Source: Stichopus chloronotus
Lineage: Eukaryota > Echinodermata > Holothuroidea > Aspidochirotida > Stichopodidae
NCBI GenBank assembly: GCA_021234535.1
Contig: CM037835.1
Span: 6,634,001-6,698,000, forward strand
DNA length: 64,000 bases
Reading direction: 5' to 3'
Shown here piece by piece: positions 24,653 through 37,900 of this stretch. Both the position numbers and the translations under genes were made by a program. A model generated the notes under the pieces. That model saw only the letters and a list, made by a program, of their open reading frames with translations. It was not told the origin of the DNA and did not search any database. The number at the start of each line of letters is the position of its first letter. The stretch's first letter is position 1.

Positions 24653-27600
24653 ATGGATAGCGTAGGTGCTCTCGAAGATGCCGCTAAAAAGAGAAAAGAG
24701 CGTCTGCAAGCCCTGAAAAGAAAGCAACAAGACAGTACAAACTCGTCAGATGTAAGTTGGTTACTTATTGCACACAAATGTAAGCCGTCAATGGTCACTC
24801 CCTTCAATTACCGATCAGCCATTAACATGGTGATAATTGTAACGCTAAGTGTGTGAAAGATCTACCGTGGTGTGGTAGTAGTTTCGCGAATACTAATGAA
24901 CGGTTGTGTCTATTGTCAGTGACTCGGGTGCCGGTTGAATAACATGTACTGTAGTTAGTACTAACTTAAGTTAGTCCAAAACACTTATTCAGCGCATGAC
25001 CCTACCCGTACCAAAACATCCCCGCTATCGGTCAAAATGTCCTTGTAGCAAAATGTCCCTGGTTCAAATATACCCAGGTTTAGTAGTGACGAATAGTATT
25101 GCCCTTTTAAAATGCAGTTTTCTGGAAATTAAGGTCTATGCTGTAGCAGTATATTGTATACACCAAACTTCGCGCACTGCCAAACTTCGCGCACCCTTAA
25201 AAAAATAAGCCATAAAATGCAATGACCTTCTAGCTGGAAAAAAAATTTGGCAATAGTGCCTTTCAGGATCAAGCCATACTTATGTATCCTTGAAAAAAAA
25301 TGGGGAAATTTTCATATTTTTGCCCCTCCTGGAAAAAGGTATACTGTAACCATGTCACTGTAGACTCGATTGTCTGTGCTTAGGAGCCAAGACTTCCTTA
25401 GGTCCTCAGTAGGTCAACTATCACCGCACTGTAAGCAGATACAGATGAGTCAGCTTCTATATGCTATCCTTCCTGCATTACAACCATACAAAACTTGAAG
25501 GCGTTGTCTGGCCCAATTGGGAAGTTGTGAGAAAGACTTAAAGACAGAGATCCATCACCCCAGACAGTTTCTGTTCTCCCAACCCCTGATGTTTTATCCC
25601 TCCCACAGCCTGTCTAAAATTCATTCACATGGGTAATAAAAACAATGGATTCCTGCATACACTGCGTAGTATGAGCTACTCTGCATCTTTTAAATTTTGC
25701 TGTCAATCGAAGAATAAGACCAGTTGAAAATTTTGTGATCTGCCAGCCAAAAATATAGCTTTGAGTGACGAGTTACTGCCTGTATGTTAAAGCATGAGAT
25801 AAAACTGAAACTTTTTACTTGGTTGATTAGTTATTCGATGAAACTTGGTTAAGGTTGGCACAGTAAGTTTTCTGTGCCTTTACAACAAGGAACTTTTCCC
25901 TGTAGGCTATTTGTAGGCTATGATTTGTAGGCTATGATTTGTAACATCAGAATGATGATCTCACGCAAACAAAATGGTCCTTCTCAGTAAGAAGTTCCCA
26001 TGAATTTTGAGGACTTCAAACTACTTGTTCAACATGCATTTTAAAAACACTGCTTTACTGAAGTACAAGTTTAGCCAGATAACATTGAATGCTTGTATTT
26101 GTATATTTGTCATATATACTGTTGGCACAGTAACACATTGCACAAGTGAAAGTTTTGACACATAATGTTTAATGGTCCCACAGGCAAACTGCTGTATAAC
26201 TTCAATTGTAACTTAGGGTCATATTATGACCTTGGGGCTTCATTTTTGGTAACTCACTTGGTTGTGGGTTAACTTTCAGTGATTAAAGGAAACAGAGACT
26301 GCCTAGTATATTGCATTACAACACAACTTAGAAGTTAAGACAGGTAATGATTAGCCATATTTCAATATGGTGGAAAGGGGGTTGGCAGTAGAGACGTTGC
26401 CATTTGTAGGTATTGTCCTCTTTAGCTACAATTTCTCCATGATTCTTCCACACCATGTTTAGTCTTTGGAAGAATCAAGGAGTTGCTATTTGACAACTCC
26501 ATGGGAGAATTGAGGCCAAACTTGTGGTATGATTGTAACAAGACAAGTAATTACTGTATAAGGTTCTGCCTGATATACTTGAGCAATTTGCAAAAAGTCT
26601 TTCTTGTTTTCGTCTCTAAATAATGTTAGTAAGTTCTCTTGCAACTTATGATTCCATATTGTCACACAATTGACAGATTTTCTTTTGACACTTTGCTAAC
26701 AAAGAAGCATTAATTGTGAGCACTGTAAATGAAAGATGGTGACTACTTTTTTTGCTTTGTTCTTCAGGATGGTCCTGAGCCCAAAGTGAAAAATCTTGAA
26801 GATGCAGAAGAGGAAGAAACCAATGACAAGCCAAGGTAACAACAAGTTTGGTATTAATTTTTTTTTGTTCTTTATTATTGTCAAGCTTTTTATTCTTCAT
26901 CATCAGTGCTGTTACCACCAAACAATGCAGTTAACATCACTAGGCTGGTGTAGTTGCTTGCAAACTTAAGAGATATCATAGGTATTAGTAATGTAACCTC
27001 AAGCATGAAAGTCAAATACCGATTGTTTCAAACTGTGAAAGTCAAAATACAATCAGTGTCTGGTTTGTATTTTTATAGCTATAGTGTTGTAGAGGGTAGT
27101 CAGTAGCTCTAGACTTCTTTTTTCAGGATGGTTTTGGTAGTACCCTCGAAGTTGTTGAACCATGAACAGAGTACTGTACATCCAAACTGATACATTCTGT
27201 TTGTTGTTATTTGTTTTTTTTGTAGAAAGGAACCAGTCTTCAAGAACTACATTCCAGAGGATGAAAAGTTACAAGAAAATGTGCAGCCTAATGCAGAATT
27301 AGCTGAAGGTTGGTTCTGTTGCTTCATATACCTCAAGCATGCTTGTAAATATGTAAGTCACAGATGTTGATCATTAAACAATTTGGTAACACAGTTTCAT
27401 GTAAAGGGGGATGCGAATAGATTGTTTTTCTGACAAAACTCTCGTTCAAAAGTGTGTGCAGACATTAGTGACTACATATTTTGAGAGCAGTTCAGGAAGT
27501 TTGGACAGGTACTAATTCTCCCACTTGCATGCGGACTGTGATAAATGCCAATCAGGTGTAACAAACGTCTGTTTAATACAGATGCATACATAGCCACTAA

Positions 27601-30063
27601 TAATTATCTGAACAATTATGAAAACCTGTATATTTGGCTATACACTTGCCATTAGTGTTCATCAATATATTTAAGTCACATATTTCATTGAAACATTTTG
27701 TAAGGTTGGCATGAAGATCCTTATAAAATAAAAATGGGGTGGAGTGATCACATGTCAAGATTTCAAATCTTAAGGTAAGTTTAAGTGGTAAAAATAATCT
27801 AATGCAAGAAATGATCTGACTGTGTCTCACTTTTTCACTTTTTCAGTTGAAGATCACATTCAAGATCAACTTGAGGCAGCCAAACCAGAACCAGTTGTTG
27901 AGGAGATAGACTTAAATAACCTTGCTCCAAGAAAACCTGATTGGTAAACTATTTTCATTTGTGCTATCCATATTGAAGTGGCCTTTTGGTAAAGTATTCA
28001 GGTGGTGTTTGATAAGTTTTTCTTCAGACAAGCAGCTAGTGTGACTGCTTGACAAGTTCGAGTGAGCAGACCAAATATCAGTGACAGTGATGTATGCCAC
28101 TGTACCTGTTGGATGGATTTGTGTCTGTTTTAATGAGAGACAAGCTGCTTAAGTTTGAAAAACTGTAGCAGCCTGCATTACAGGCCTGTATGTACAGTAG
28201 TTCCTCCTGGCTGAGCATTTGCTACTGTACATGTATTTTAGTAGATGTCAGCTGCTGTCATTTATGACTACTAGTAGTGAACATAGAAAACTGTGCAAAG
28301 TTGATATATTCTCTTTGTGCTCACCTTGCTGCAATTCATAACTAGTAGCTACTGTAGATAAACGTGAATAAAATCCTAGCTTGTGTTGTTGTTTTTTTGG
28401 AGAGGTTAGAGGTCATTTATGGTCACTGGCTGACATATTTGTAAATAAACTAATTAAAGAACAGTTTCACTGTGAATGGTTGTTTGTGATATAATTGTTT
28501 CACTTATTGAGTAATTGCTCATTTGAGCAAATATCAAATTTCAATTGAAGGCCCCAGGGTCAAAAGTGGTGTCCCCAGTAAACAAAATATATTATCTTCA
28601 TTACTTGCATGAAGCAGTAGGCAGATCAACTCGACTGGAACTCTAGATGACATTGCAGTCGAGAGATTCCAGAGGTCAATTTAAGGTCACCAGAAGAGAG
28701 ATGGTGAAACAGTTTTTACCGTTCCAAAAATCATGTAAATGTAATAAGTAAAGCAAGAAACAATGGAAAGATTGTCAATTTTGATAGCTCAGTTGCCACA
28801 ACTTGCTTCTTTAGTGTGGTAAAGGTGAAAGGTCTCTTGAGTAATCTGAATTCAAAATTGTGAAGTACATATTTTTTCCACAGCTTTGAATTTATTGTAA
28901 AAAGAATTTACTGTAGGAAGGTCAAAAAATGATTATTTTTACACAGCGCTCAGTAGATACAAGGTCCTTCATTGCAAAGGCAATCATTCTGCAGTATGCA
29001 GATCCATCCAGTGGTCAAAGAATATAGCATTTCTGAAACAGATGCGTTATGTAAATGCATGTATGGAGCTGAGTGTACCTGACAGTGTACCACATAAAGT
29101 ACAGTGAGAGGTATCAGAACCGTCAATATTAAATGCAGGAATATTTGATTTGAAGCAAGCCAATGACAGTCATTATTAAAAGCATGTTTTTGTAATGAAT
29201 CATGATTTCATGAAAGATCATGATTTGTTTGATTTGGATCTTTCTTTTTTATTTTAAACAGTGATTTAAGTCATGATTTTTTTTAGAAGAGAAAACAATT
29301 ATCAGCTCTGATTGAATGGATGACTGTATTGACTATGCAAACTGAGGTAAAACTTGAAATATTTAGGATGAAGTAGCAACATATCCATTGAAATGATCTA
29401 GGATTGTTTATTGCATGATTGTGCATTGGGAACTTCCTTACATCTTTTATTCATACCTATTATTTGCATGTATTATCTATCCTCCAAGGGATTTGAAGAG
29501 GGATGTCGCCAAAAAGCTGGCAAAACTTGAAAGACGTACGCAGAAAGCCATCGCTGAACTCATACGTAAGCAATCAGTCTGAACAGTCGACAGTAACAGT
29601 TCATTTTATTCCCTGCTGTTTTTGCACACATGGGTCATAAAAGTTTCTTAAATGTTTATTTCTTGCTTGTTTTATCATGCGCCTTTGTGACTGAGGGAGG
29701 ACTTTCATGATTGATGTGGTCAAGTTTCACAGCTAAAATCATGGTTGCTCATATTTGTACACATTGCTTTTGCCCTGCAGTAAATTGCAAATACATCCTT
29801 AAACTGGATTTCATATAAAGTATGAATGGCAAAAAGTGAACCATTCTCATTTCTTCGTTCATTCTCATAGTGTCTTCCGATGCAGAATTTTCCAAGATGT
29901 TCCTCTTACTCAGATATTCTGTGCATCTTCTTTCCCTTTCATTGAATATTTAGGAGAGAGATTGCAGTCGTCTGAGGAGGTTGACCTGGCCACAGCTGTT
30001 GAGGCAAATTCAGAAGCAGCAGCAGCAGAAGCAGCAGCAGCTGAGGATGAAGATTCTGACTGA
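24653..30063 (+). CDS. CCDC12: CCDC12, cwf18-type spliceosome component
   Basis: Six exons: 24653-24751, 26768-26835, 27226-27308, 27847-27943, 29489-29565, 29954-30063; 177 residues, all phases consistent (human about 166). CCDC12/Cwf18 proteins associate with the activated spliceosome in the nucleus. Diagnostic strings are KNYIPEDE (about residues 62-69), DQLEAAKPEPVVEEIDLNNL (about 90-109), APRKPDWDLKRDVAKKL (about 110-126) and KAIAELIRERL. The N-terminus is a charged helix (AAKKRKERLQALKRKQQ). The acidic C-terminus contains EAAAAEAAAAEDEDSD, where the alanines are mostly GCA within an AGC-rich run, an expandable coding microsatellite. The ATG at 24653 is the first in the frame; an upstream TTG is not a plausible start. 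The gene converges on the CNBD2-like gene downstream. Confidence 0.95.
24752..26767. other. First intron of CCDC12
   Basis: A 2-kb intron with donor gtaagt and acceptor ttcttcag. It contains MITE-like copy 4 (25538-25790), a doubled CAAACTTCGCGCAC motif near 25165-25197, and a triple repeat of TGTAGGCTATGATT at about 25915-25945. No exon is seen inside. Confidence 0.6.
25538..25790. repeat. MITE-like inverted-repeat element, copy 4
   Basis: Starts TTAAAGACAGAGATCCATCA and retains the CCCCAGACAGTTTC core. The right inner end is diverged (GAGTGACGA). Same length class as the other copies. It lies in CCDC12 intron 1. Confidence 0.7.
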
Positions 30064-31906
30064 TGTTCAGGGATAAGTCTGGGGTAAAGTTCAGTCTTTG
30101 AGGTGTTAGTTTGTTAGCCCTCTGAAGTTTTGTCGACAGTGAAGGGAAAGGGCATTTGGAGGAGTTGTCTAAATTATGACAGAAGTTCTCCTTGAATTCT
30201 GCCCCTGATTGCTCTCATACACAATGCTCAACATCTTTTTTTACTTGCATAATAATGCCAGTAGATTGTGCAGTGGTAGATAATGCCTGAGACAAGAGAA
30301 TGAGACAAAAGTTTTGTCATTCTTTTTTTTTAGGTGGTATATTTTAATCTCAATGAGTAAGCAAGAATGTGGCATATTAAAAAATTTAACATCTCTCTGC
30401 AGAACCATTAAGGAGGATAGTGTATTTGTGCATTCTTTGTCCTATGTGTTACAGTACAAAGACTTGCATAACAGCAACAAAGGGACCATGACAGGAGTGG
30501 GGGGGGGGGGGGATTGGGACATCAAACTGAGTACCATTGCTCTCATTACAAGAAATGTCATTTTCTCTTTTGCTATTGGCAAGTCTGTAAAATGTCACTA
30601 TCATTTTGGTCACAGTATCATCATTTGTGTGGAGGATTAAACTTGACTGACATGTTAAGAACAGGTTTACTCCTTGGTACTTTCATTCCAAGATGTCTTA
30701 AATATAAGTGTGCTTACACTTATCTCTTTTCCTCTTTAGTCAACTTTTATTGTTTGATGTCCTCATTCACTGTACATTAGTGGTCTATCCTCAGTTTGAG
30801 TTAGATTAAGTTTTGGGAGGTATCAGCATTAGGTGATGGTGGTTATGTCCTTAAAGGAGCGGAGGTACTTGTGAAATACTTCTTACATATCTCTTTGCAC
30901 TTTCTTCTCTCCAAATCATGTAGAGGAATATCTAACAGATTTGTGGTACAAATGATCTGCCATAGACAAATTCTGCTAGAAAGTACCCTGTATACAGAGA
31001 CGCAAAAATGTTTATTTTTAATTTTTCCATATATGTCGACCGCCTGCAAGATAATATTTATGACTATGTCTTTATTCCTCCTCATAGCTTGAACATGGAA
31101 TCTTGTTTGGTCGAAAGTTATCAATGTTTACCAGGATTCTGTGGGTAGACCTTGATGGCCTTCAAGCAAATATATCCCTGCTGCAAAGCTAGGGAGAGGC
31201 ATGAAAGACATACTCATGAATACTATCTTGCTGGCATCAACATAAGAAAAATTTCAAAAGTAAAGGTTTTTTCTCTCTACTGGGGCACATTCTAATGGAA
31301 TTTGTCATTGGCAGATCATTTTTTACCACAAATCTGTGAAACAGATATGCTTGTACTCCATTTGGAGACAGAAAGTGCAAAAGTTATGTAAGATGTACTT
31401 CACAAGTACCTGTCCTCCTTCAAGAACTTCTTTGGGCATTTCAGAGAGTCACATGTATGCTGGTGTATGCTTTGTTTTTTCTAACCTCATTGGTGTATTT
31501 TGGAAAGAAACATAAACTTGACAAATTTGATTATCATTAAGCAAATTTTTGTTTCATGTTTGAATAGGTTAAGCTCTTTGAATGTGAGCTCCACTTTAGA
31601 AAAAAACATTACAGAAGTGACTGTCCTGTAAAGCCATGGTGATGTTTAACTTTCTGCCACAAAACTGAATATAGACAAAGATACTCCTAACTGAATATTA
31701 GTTTTAGTGGAAATTAACATTCATTGCATAACTGCGGGAGACATCTGAATAGGAGGTATCTTAGTTAGCTGATTTGATAGCATGTTGTATAAAACTTACC
31801 TATTAATGTTTTGCACAATTACCCTATCTTCCTATTGTTCTACTGTTACAGCTATTTCAGGACTTTGATGCACTTTTCAGTGCCTTCCAATTTTCAGCGC
31901 AGAATG
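30064..31906. other. Tail-to-tail gap between CCDC12 and CNBD2-like genes
   Basis: Contains the two 3' UTRs. It carries a G14 run at 30499-30512. A TTTATT at 31011-31016 is a possible minus-strand poly(A) signal for the CNBD2-like transcript. No clear plus-strand AATAAA for CCDC12 was found. No additional gene is seen. Confidence 0.4.
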
Positions 31907-34900
31907 TCATCTTAGGTCTGTCAATGTTTTCTTGACAGACGTCGCTGGTCTCCTGCTGACCGTTGCACGGTACATTCCTGAGCCACCACCATAATGTACA
32001 GAGTGTGGCCGGTTGGAGATGCTGCAAGAACGTATGGGACGGCACGAGCTCACGTAGCCTGGTGTCACCGGTGATGTCTGAATGACAGGAAGGGTGGAGG
32101 AAGGCCTACTGTTGCTGACTCTTCGAGTGTGGAGTGTCGATGTTTTTGGTCTTGAGAGGACTGTGGCAGATCTTGAAGAACCGCCGTATGTTGACCGGTT
32201 GGAGGAGAAGTGGTTGCTACCTGCCAGAATAGTAATAGAATAGAGTAACAAAGTCACTGTGTGCTGTAAACAGTCGAGAAACCATCTTCAAAACTGACAT
32301 CTAGATTTTCTCATAGAAGAAAGAACAAAACTGACATTTAAATTTTCTTGTAGAAGAAAGAAATGCAAAGATGACTTGAACATTGTTCCCTCTTATTTAA
32401 ACTTCTAAGTCATGTCCTAAATATGTTGCCTCAGTCAAACAGTTTTTAGCTGATTACGTCCATATGTCTAGGGGTTTTTTTTTTTTTTCTTTGAGTTGTA
32501 GACACCATTTTCACAACTGATACCAAAGTGAATATGAAAAAAATCAGAGGTCTGATATTACTGGTCGGACACTTTAAAAGAAATATGCAGCAAATATACC
32601 CATTTTTGGAGTCATCCAAAAATGTAATTGCACCTCACCTAGAGTGCATTTAAATCAGGTAAATGGAATTGCATATGTCTGAAAACCTATCCACAAAATA
32701 GATTCTAATGTTTGCAAAAGTAGTCAGACTTTGTCCCTCTTTTTTAATGACACCACAATATAAAAACTGCAGGGGCCTTTCTTATCACTTACCCTGTTTT
32801 TGAGTTTGATTGGGAATTGTATTTCTGATGAACCCGTCTGCTGTGTACTGTATTTTGGGCGTTGGATTTGATTTCACTCCTGTCGCTTGTGAGTTGCTGC
32901 CCCTTCTGTATGCCCTGGCGCTCTTTGTTGCCAGGGTCGCCGAGCAGGACGTCGACCGCAGGTCTCTCGCAAACGTGTTTGGAGCAACTGCGTGGGTGTG
33001 GTTCTCCATGATGTCCTGCACTATGCCATTCTTGAATGAGCTCCACTTGAACTCCTCCCTGAAATTGCTCCAGAGGAAGTGATTGTCCGGATAGTTTGGG
33101 ATCATCTTCTGGATCTTTTTCAGGGTCTCCTCATCTGCAAACTCTCTGAACTTGGAGAGGGAAACCCTGATGATCTCGCAACCTAGGCTCAGGAGAGACA
33201 GTTTAGGCATTTCACCCATCACTCCCTCCACACCCTGCAGACAGAAATCAAAATAAAACTGAACCTCGTTTGGAATTTAAGTGTACATAACTCAGCTGAA
33301 AATAAAGTCACCTAGAACAAGGATTTGATTGGTACAAATGGCGACACAGTCCCCTTTAACATATATGGTTAATCTTTACTAAATTTTGTTGACTTTAAAA
33401 AAGTTCCCAATGTTAATTGTAGCTGTTAATATTTGATGTGATCTTTACAATGAAAAGGTACCTAAATTCAACAGTATGGACTATGTCCTCGGTCCTTATC
33501 GGGTGTTTGCGGTAGGAATGGTAAATGGTTTGCTTCTGCACATTTCTTTTTATCTTTGAAAGAGCTTAGTTGGGACCATCAACTAAGAGGTTTCATAGAG
33601 AGGGTGATGATACCTTTCACGGAGAGGTTGCATTCATGCTGGTTGCATTATTGGTTGCATTATTTTTTTTTTTTTCACATTCATGCATATTTTCTAGTAA
33701 TACATTCTGTTTCTCATTATTTTCCTTTCTGGTTTGGTGCCTGCAATCAGAAGCCCTGATGTATCCCTGTTATACAACCATGTAGCACAGGCCTGGCAAG
33801 GCTAAATCAAAGTGTAATGCTAACGTTACTTTAAAGTCTCTGGCATGTCAACATTTGGTCTTGAAATTAATTTTCTTTGTCTTTATTGTCAAGTCATTGT
33901 ACCCATTTGAAATGAGTTATGTCCTCCACAATTCCCACTCTACATCTTAATGCCCATTGTAATAGTGGGCACAACACACACACTGTTCAGGGTTCTGGAC
34001 ACACTGTTAAGGGTTTGGGGGCTGAGACAGAAAATAAGTGGTGGATTGGACAGTTAATCGTGACCTTTGACATTTTCTAGCTCCTTAAAAGGTAATTACA
34101 TCATTTTTAAGTTTTGTATGATAAATATATGAGAGAACTTTGTTTCCAAGTTTCAAGGAAGGATGATTCTTCTGTTGCATTGTTCTCTGTGAGGTGTCAA
34201 CCAAAAGTACGCTGTAATGAGTAACTTTCATGAAAAACAATGAAACCATTTGCATTTTGGGATATTTGTGCAAAGCCAATAAATTTAACCAAGTACTCAC
34301 AAAACATTTTCCAGGACCTAGACTGTCTACCCTGATGTACACCCCTGCGTCTACATCTGGCCCTTTCATGGTTCCTTTTCCGAGGGTCATGTTAACTGGA
34401 AGTCTCATCTCTATCTCGCCTGTAGAACCTCTTCTGAAATAAGAAAAAATTATATTTTTTTAATTACTGCAATGTGAAAGTTAATATCAACTTTAATCTG
34501 TTTCAAAGTGTTTTTAGAGTGTCCTACTTCGTCCATGCAACACTGACTTGATGAAACAAGCACAAGGTTTAGATACATTGCAAATCGCATGTTGTGGTTC
34601 CAGATTCGCTTCCTTCACTTCAAAAGCCAGTAATGTAATAAACATGCGGTATGGCTATGGGATCATCATACCACAGTGGAATGGCAACATGCATGGACAT
34701 AATTCCAAACAGCACTATAAATCTACATCGTGCTTTTTGTTTTCCATGTTGTCTTGCTGATGGTACAGATGTATATGCAGTTAGAGTATGTGTAGCTTAC
34801 ACAAAGTGCTTTAATGTAGCCGGTAGGGCCAGATTTCGGGGGTCTAAGAGTCCAGACTTTTGCTACCTTAAACTGATGTGGATAGGGTGCAAATATGGTA

Positions 34901-37900
34901 GATCTAATTACCCCTAGTAGTACTGGTTCTAGGCTTCCCTCAGGCCACTTGAAAAGGATATTATGCATGGTGTGGCCACCATCTGGCATGATCCGAAGCA
35001 CTGGCAGATCCGTGACAACGGTCATGGCCGTACCCAAAGGTGGACCATAAAATTGTTTATAGAATTATATCTATTACTAATATTAAACGAATTAAGACTC
35101 GAGGGAATAAAACTTTGAAATTGTACATTTTTTTGACCTATACGATGTCATTCAGTTATAGGAGAGTCACTCTCCTCCCCTTAAATCCTTTCAAAATTAC
35201 TGTTCTACTAGTTTGATCTTTCCCAAACAAAGGACTTGGGTCCTCCGGTGATCCTAAACTTAGTTTGCTTAAGAAAAATTGTATGTGGCCGAGGAGGGGT
35301 CGCATGTAACACTAATCTTGTTCACTCAATGCTTCGTTCGTTTCCATAAACGTGCTTGCCTTCTCTCTTTTGAATATTCATCATCCAACTGCTGACGTAA
35401 CTCAGGCGGGTTTTCGTCCAAATCACCAGTGTGAGGTCCGTGCTTTGACCTCTCTCTTTGTAATCCAGCACTTTTGCTGCGATTCATCTCCCGATCCTTT
35501 CCGTTCATGATGTCCTTGGAAGTGCGCCGACTTATTTGACCTGATGAACGTAAAACACAAAATTAAGGGTGAAGTTTTCAACATATCCATGTGACATTTG
35601 GAATGTCGCAAGCTATGTGTTAACAGGATCAACTTCATCGGTATTGTCGAGAGAAGATTTTTGCCTAATCGTGTTAAGTATACGTTTTTCCAAAGAATTG
35701 TGCTGTGAGTCTCTGACCTGTCGTTTTGGGACGTTCCGGCAGGGTTGTAGGTATCGACCAAGGGTAGGGGCTCTGGTGACCCTCTGGGAGCAAACTTAGG
35801 GGGTAGTCTCCTCTTAATAAATTCGACCGACTTTTAACTTGTTTGGCAGGTTTCTTCCTAGTCAACTCTTGCTCTTTGAGTTGTTCTGAATGTAACTTTG
35901 CCAGGTCTACGAGTCTAAGTACATCGCATCGACCCTGAATGGAAGAAAGAAAAAAGAGATAACTTCGTAGACTTTGCTAGAAATATTAAACATCATGTGC
36001 ACGCCAAGTTACGAGATGACTAAAGCACATGAAAGCATAGCAGTGTCGTAGTTTCGGGCAACGGGATCGCCATGAACTTTCGAAAACTTTTGACCATGTT
36101 CCCAGAATTTTTAGGCCCATCTTCTATTCTGGTTCCAGTGACAATTAAGAGATGTATTCGGGAGGGGGGGGGGGGTCAAATTACAGGGTGATGAGGAAAA
36201 ATAGTATGACTCTTTTGCAGTGGAGCACCCGTGATATTTAGATTAGGTGGAGGGATGACTGAGAATTGTGGAAGATGGAACATTACCCAAGCGGAATGCC
36301 ACCATGGTTGGCACGGGGCGTACTCATTTTTTTTGGGGGGGGGGATAAAATTATCTCATAGATCGCCGCCGGAAATCCCGCTTCACATGTTCGTAAACGG
36401 TAGTCATGGCCCACAAAAAGAGCAATTTATATTCTTGGCTGTCTCATTTGCCTGAATGGATCCACTGCTTTTGCCAAAATGGGGGGGGGGGGCATACGCC
36501 TTCCCCCTCCTCTTAAGATACGCTTATGGTGGAAAGGACAAACCTTAGTTATAAAAAGCAGCCATTCATCATCATTTGAATTCTTGACCACCACCGAATC
36601 ATGGTTATATTCCTCAAGGCGACCCATGTCACTAATTATCTCAAGTTTATCGTCTGGCCACGTCGAAAATAGATCCAAACTTCTGTTGAAGATTCGTTTT
36701 CACAGAGGAAAAATATGTTATTCAACGTTTAAGAAAAAATAAAACCTTAATAAAACTTTTATGATAGAATTCTTTTTGCGATATATCCATAGATTTATAT
36801 ATTGATAATTGATATGTATTTCTATGGATGTATCGCACAGATGTAGCAATTTTGTAGTTTAAAGTCTACACATTTTACAGTCATTGCCACAATTAACAAA
36901 ACCGACCGTAATGTTTCGGTAGGAGCACTTAACACTTTTCAGTCATGCGTCTGAATACAAGACTGCATGGGCACCTAAAGTAACTTTTCAGTCTATCTGT
37001 TTATTTTCTGCTGTATTTTACATGTTTAGCACTCCAAGTGACTTCAAGTTTTTTTTTTTTTCCGATGAGTCGAAATGCCTTATATTAACCATTTGGCATT
37101 TATTACTATTGCTCAAGATTAACATCCATTCAAGTTCACTGTGTCTCTGAAAAGGGAGGAGCAAACGTATGCTACGCTTTAGGTACAGATGAATTGATAC
37201 CAGGGTAGATCCAAAATGAAATCGACTGAAAAAAAAAACACAATCGTAGATAAAGGCTTGTTGAATACCAAATCACTTCTACTTTATATGTGTCTTTATG
37301 AACGGGACACTTTTGGGATGAGGTTTTTTAGACATAGGCCTACAGTTGTCCACCGAGGATGGTCTGCGTTCATTGTTCAAGTATTTAAGAAACGATTGGA
37401 CCTTTCGAAAGTGAAAGTCTAAAAATTTAGCAAGTGTCTTTTATCCTAGAGTCAATGCATCACATGTAGTCAAATGAATTTGAAGTATATTGACCTGAAA
37501 AATTGTAGTCTGTACTGGAATTCCTGTTGGATGTGATGATGAAGGCCGTTAGCAAAGAATTCGTCTCTGTCTACGATCAATAGTTCTGTCTCCTCCAGAC
37601 ACATGATGGTCGCCATTCTGGGGACGTCCTTCAGAAGGGCAATTTCCTAGGGGTAGGGGGGGGGGGGAGAAACTTAAATGTTACATCAGTATCCAATGAT
37701 AAAACGAGCTTCATGCGAGAGGGACTGCTTTCAGAGTTAAAAGGAAAAGCAATGTCTATTTTCGGAAGATCTTGCTTTACCTACATATTTCAAAGTGGCA
37801 TATAGGACATACCTATATACATGTTTAATGGGGACAGATAGACCCAAACGTATAGCAGCGTGCGACGGTCTATATATGATGTACGGTCTAGGTCAGTCGC

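Noticed and set aside
32810..33082. Plus-strand 90-codon frame
   Set aside because: Antisense shadow of CNBD2-like exon 11.
34723..35037. 104-codon minus-strand open frame inside the CNBD2-like gene
   Set aside because: Starts at TTG, and no acceptor/donor pair gives the phase needed to join exons 9 and 10; left as intron.
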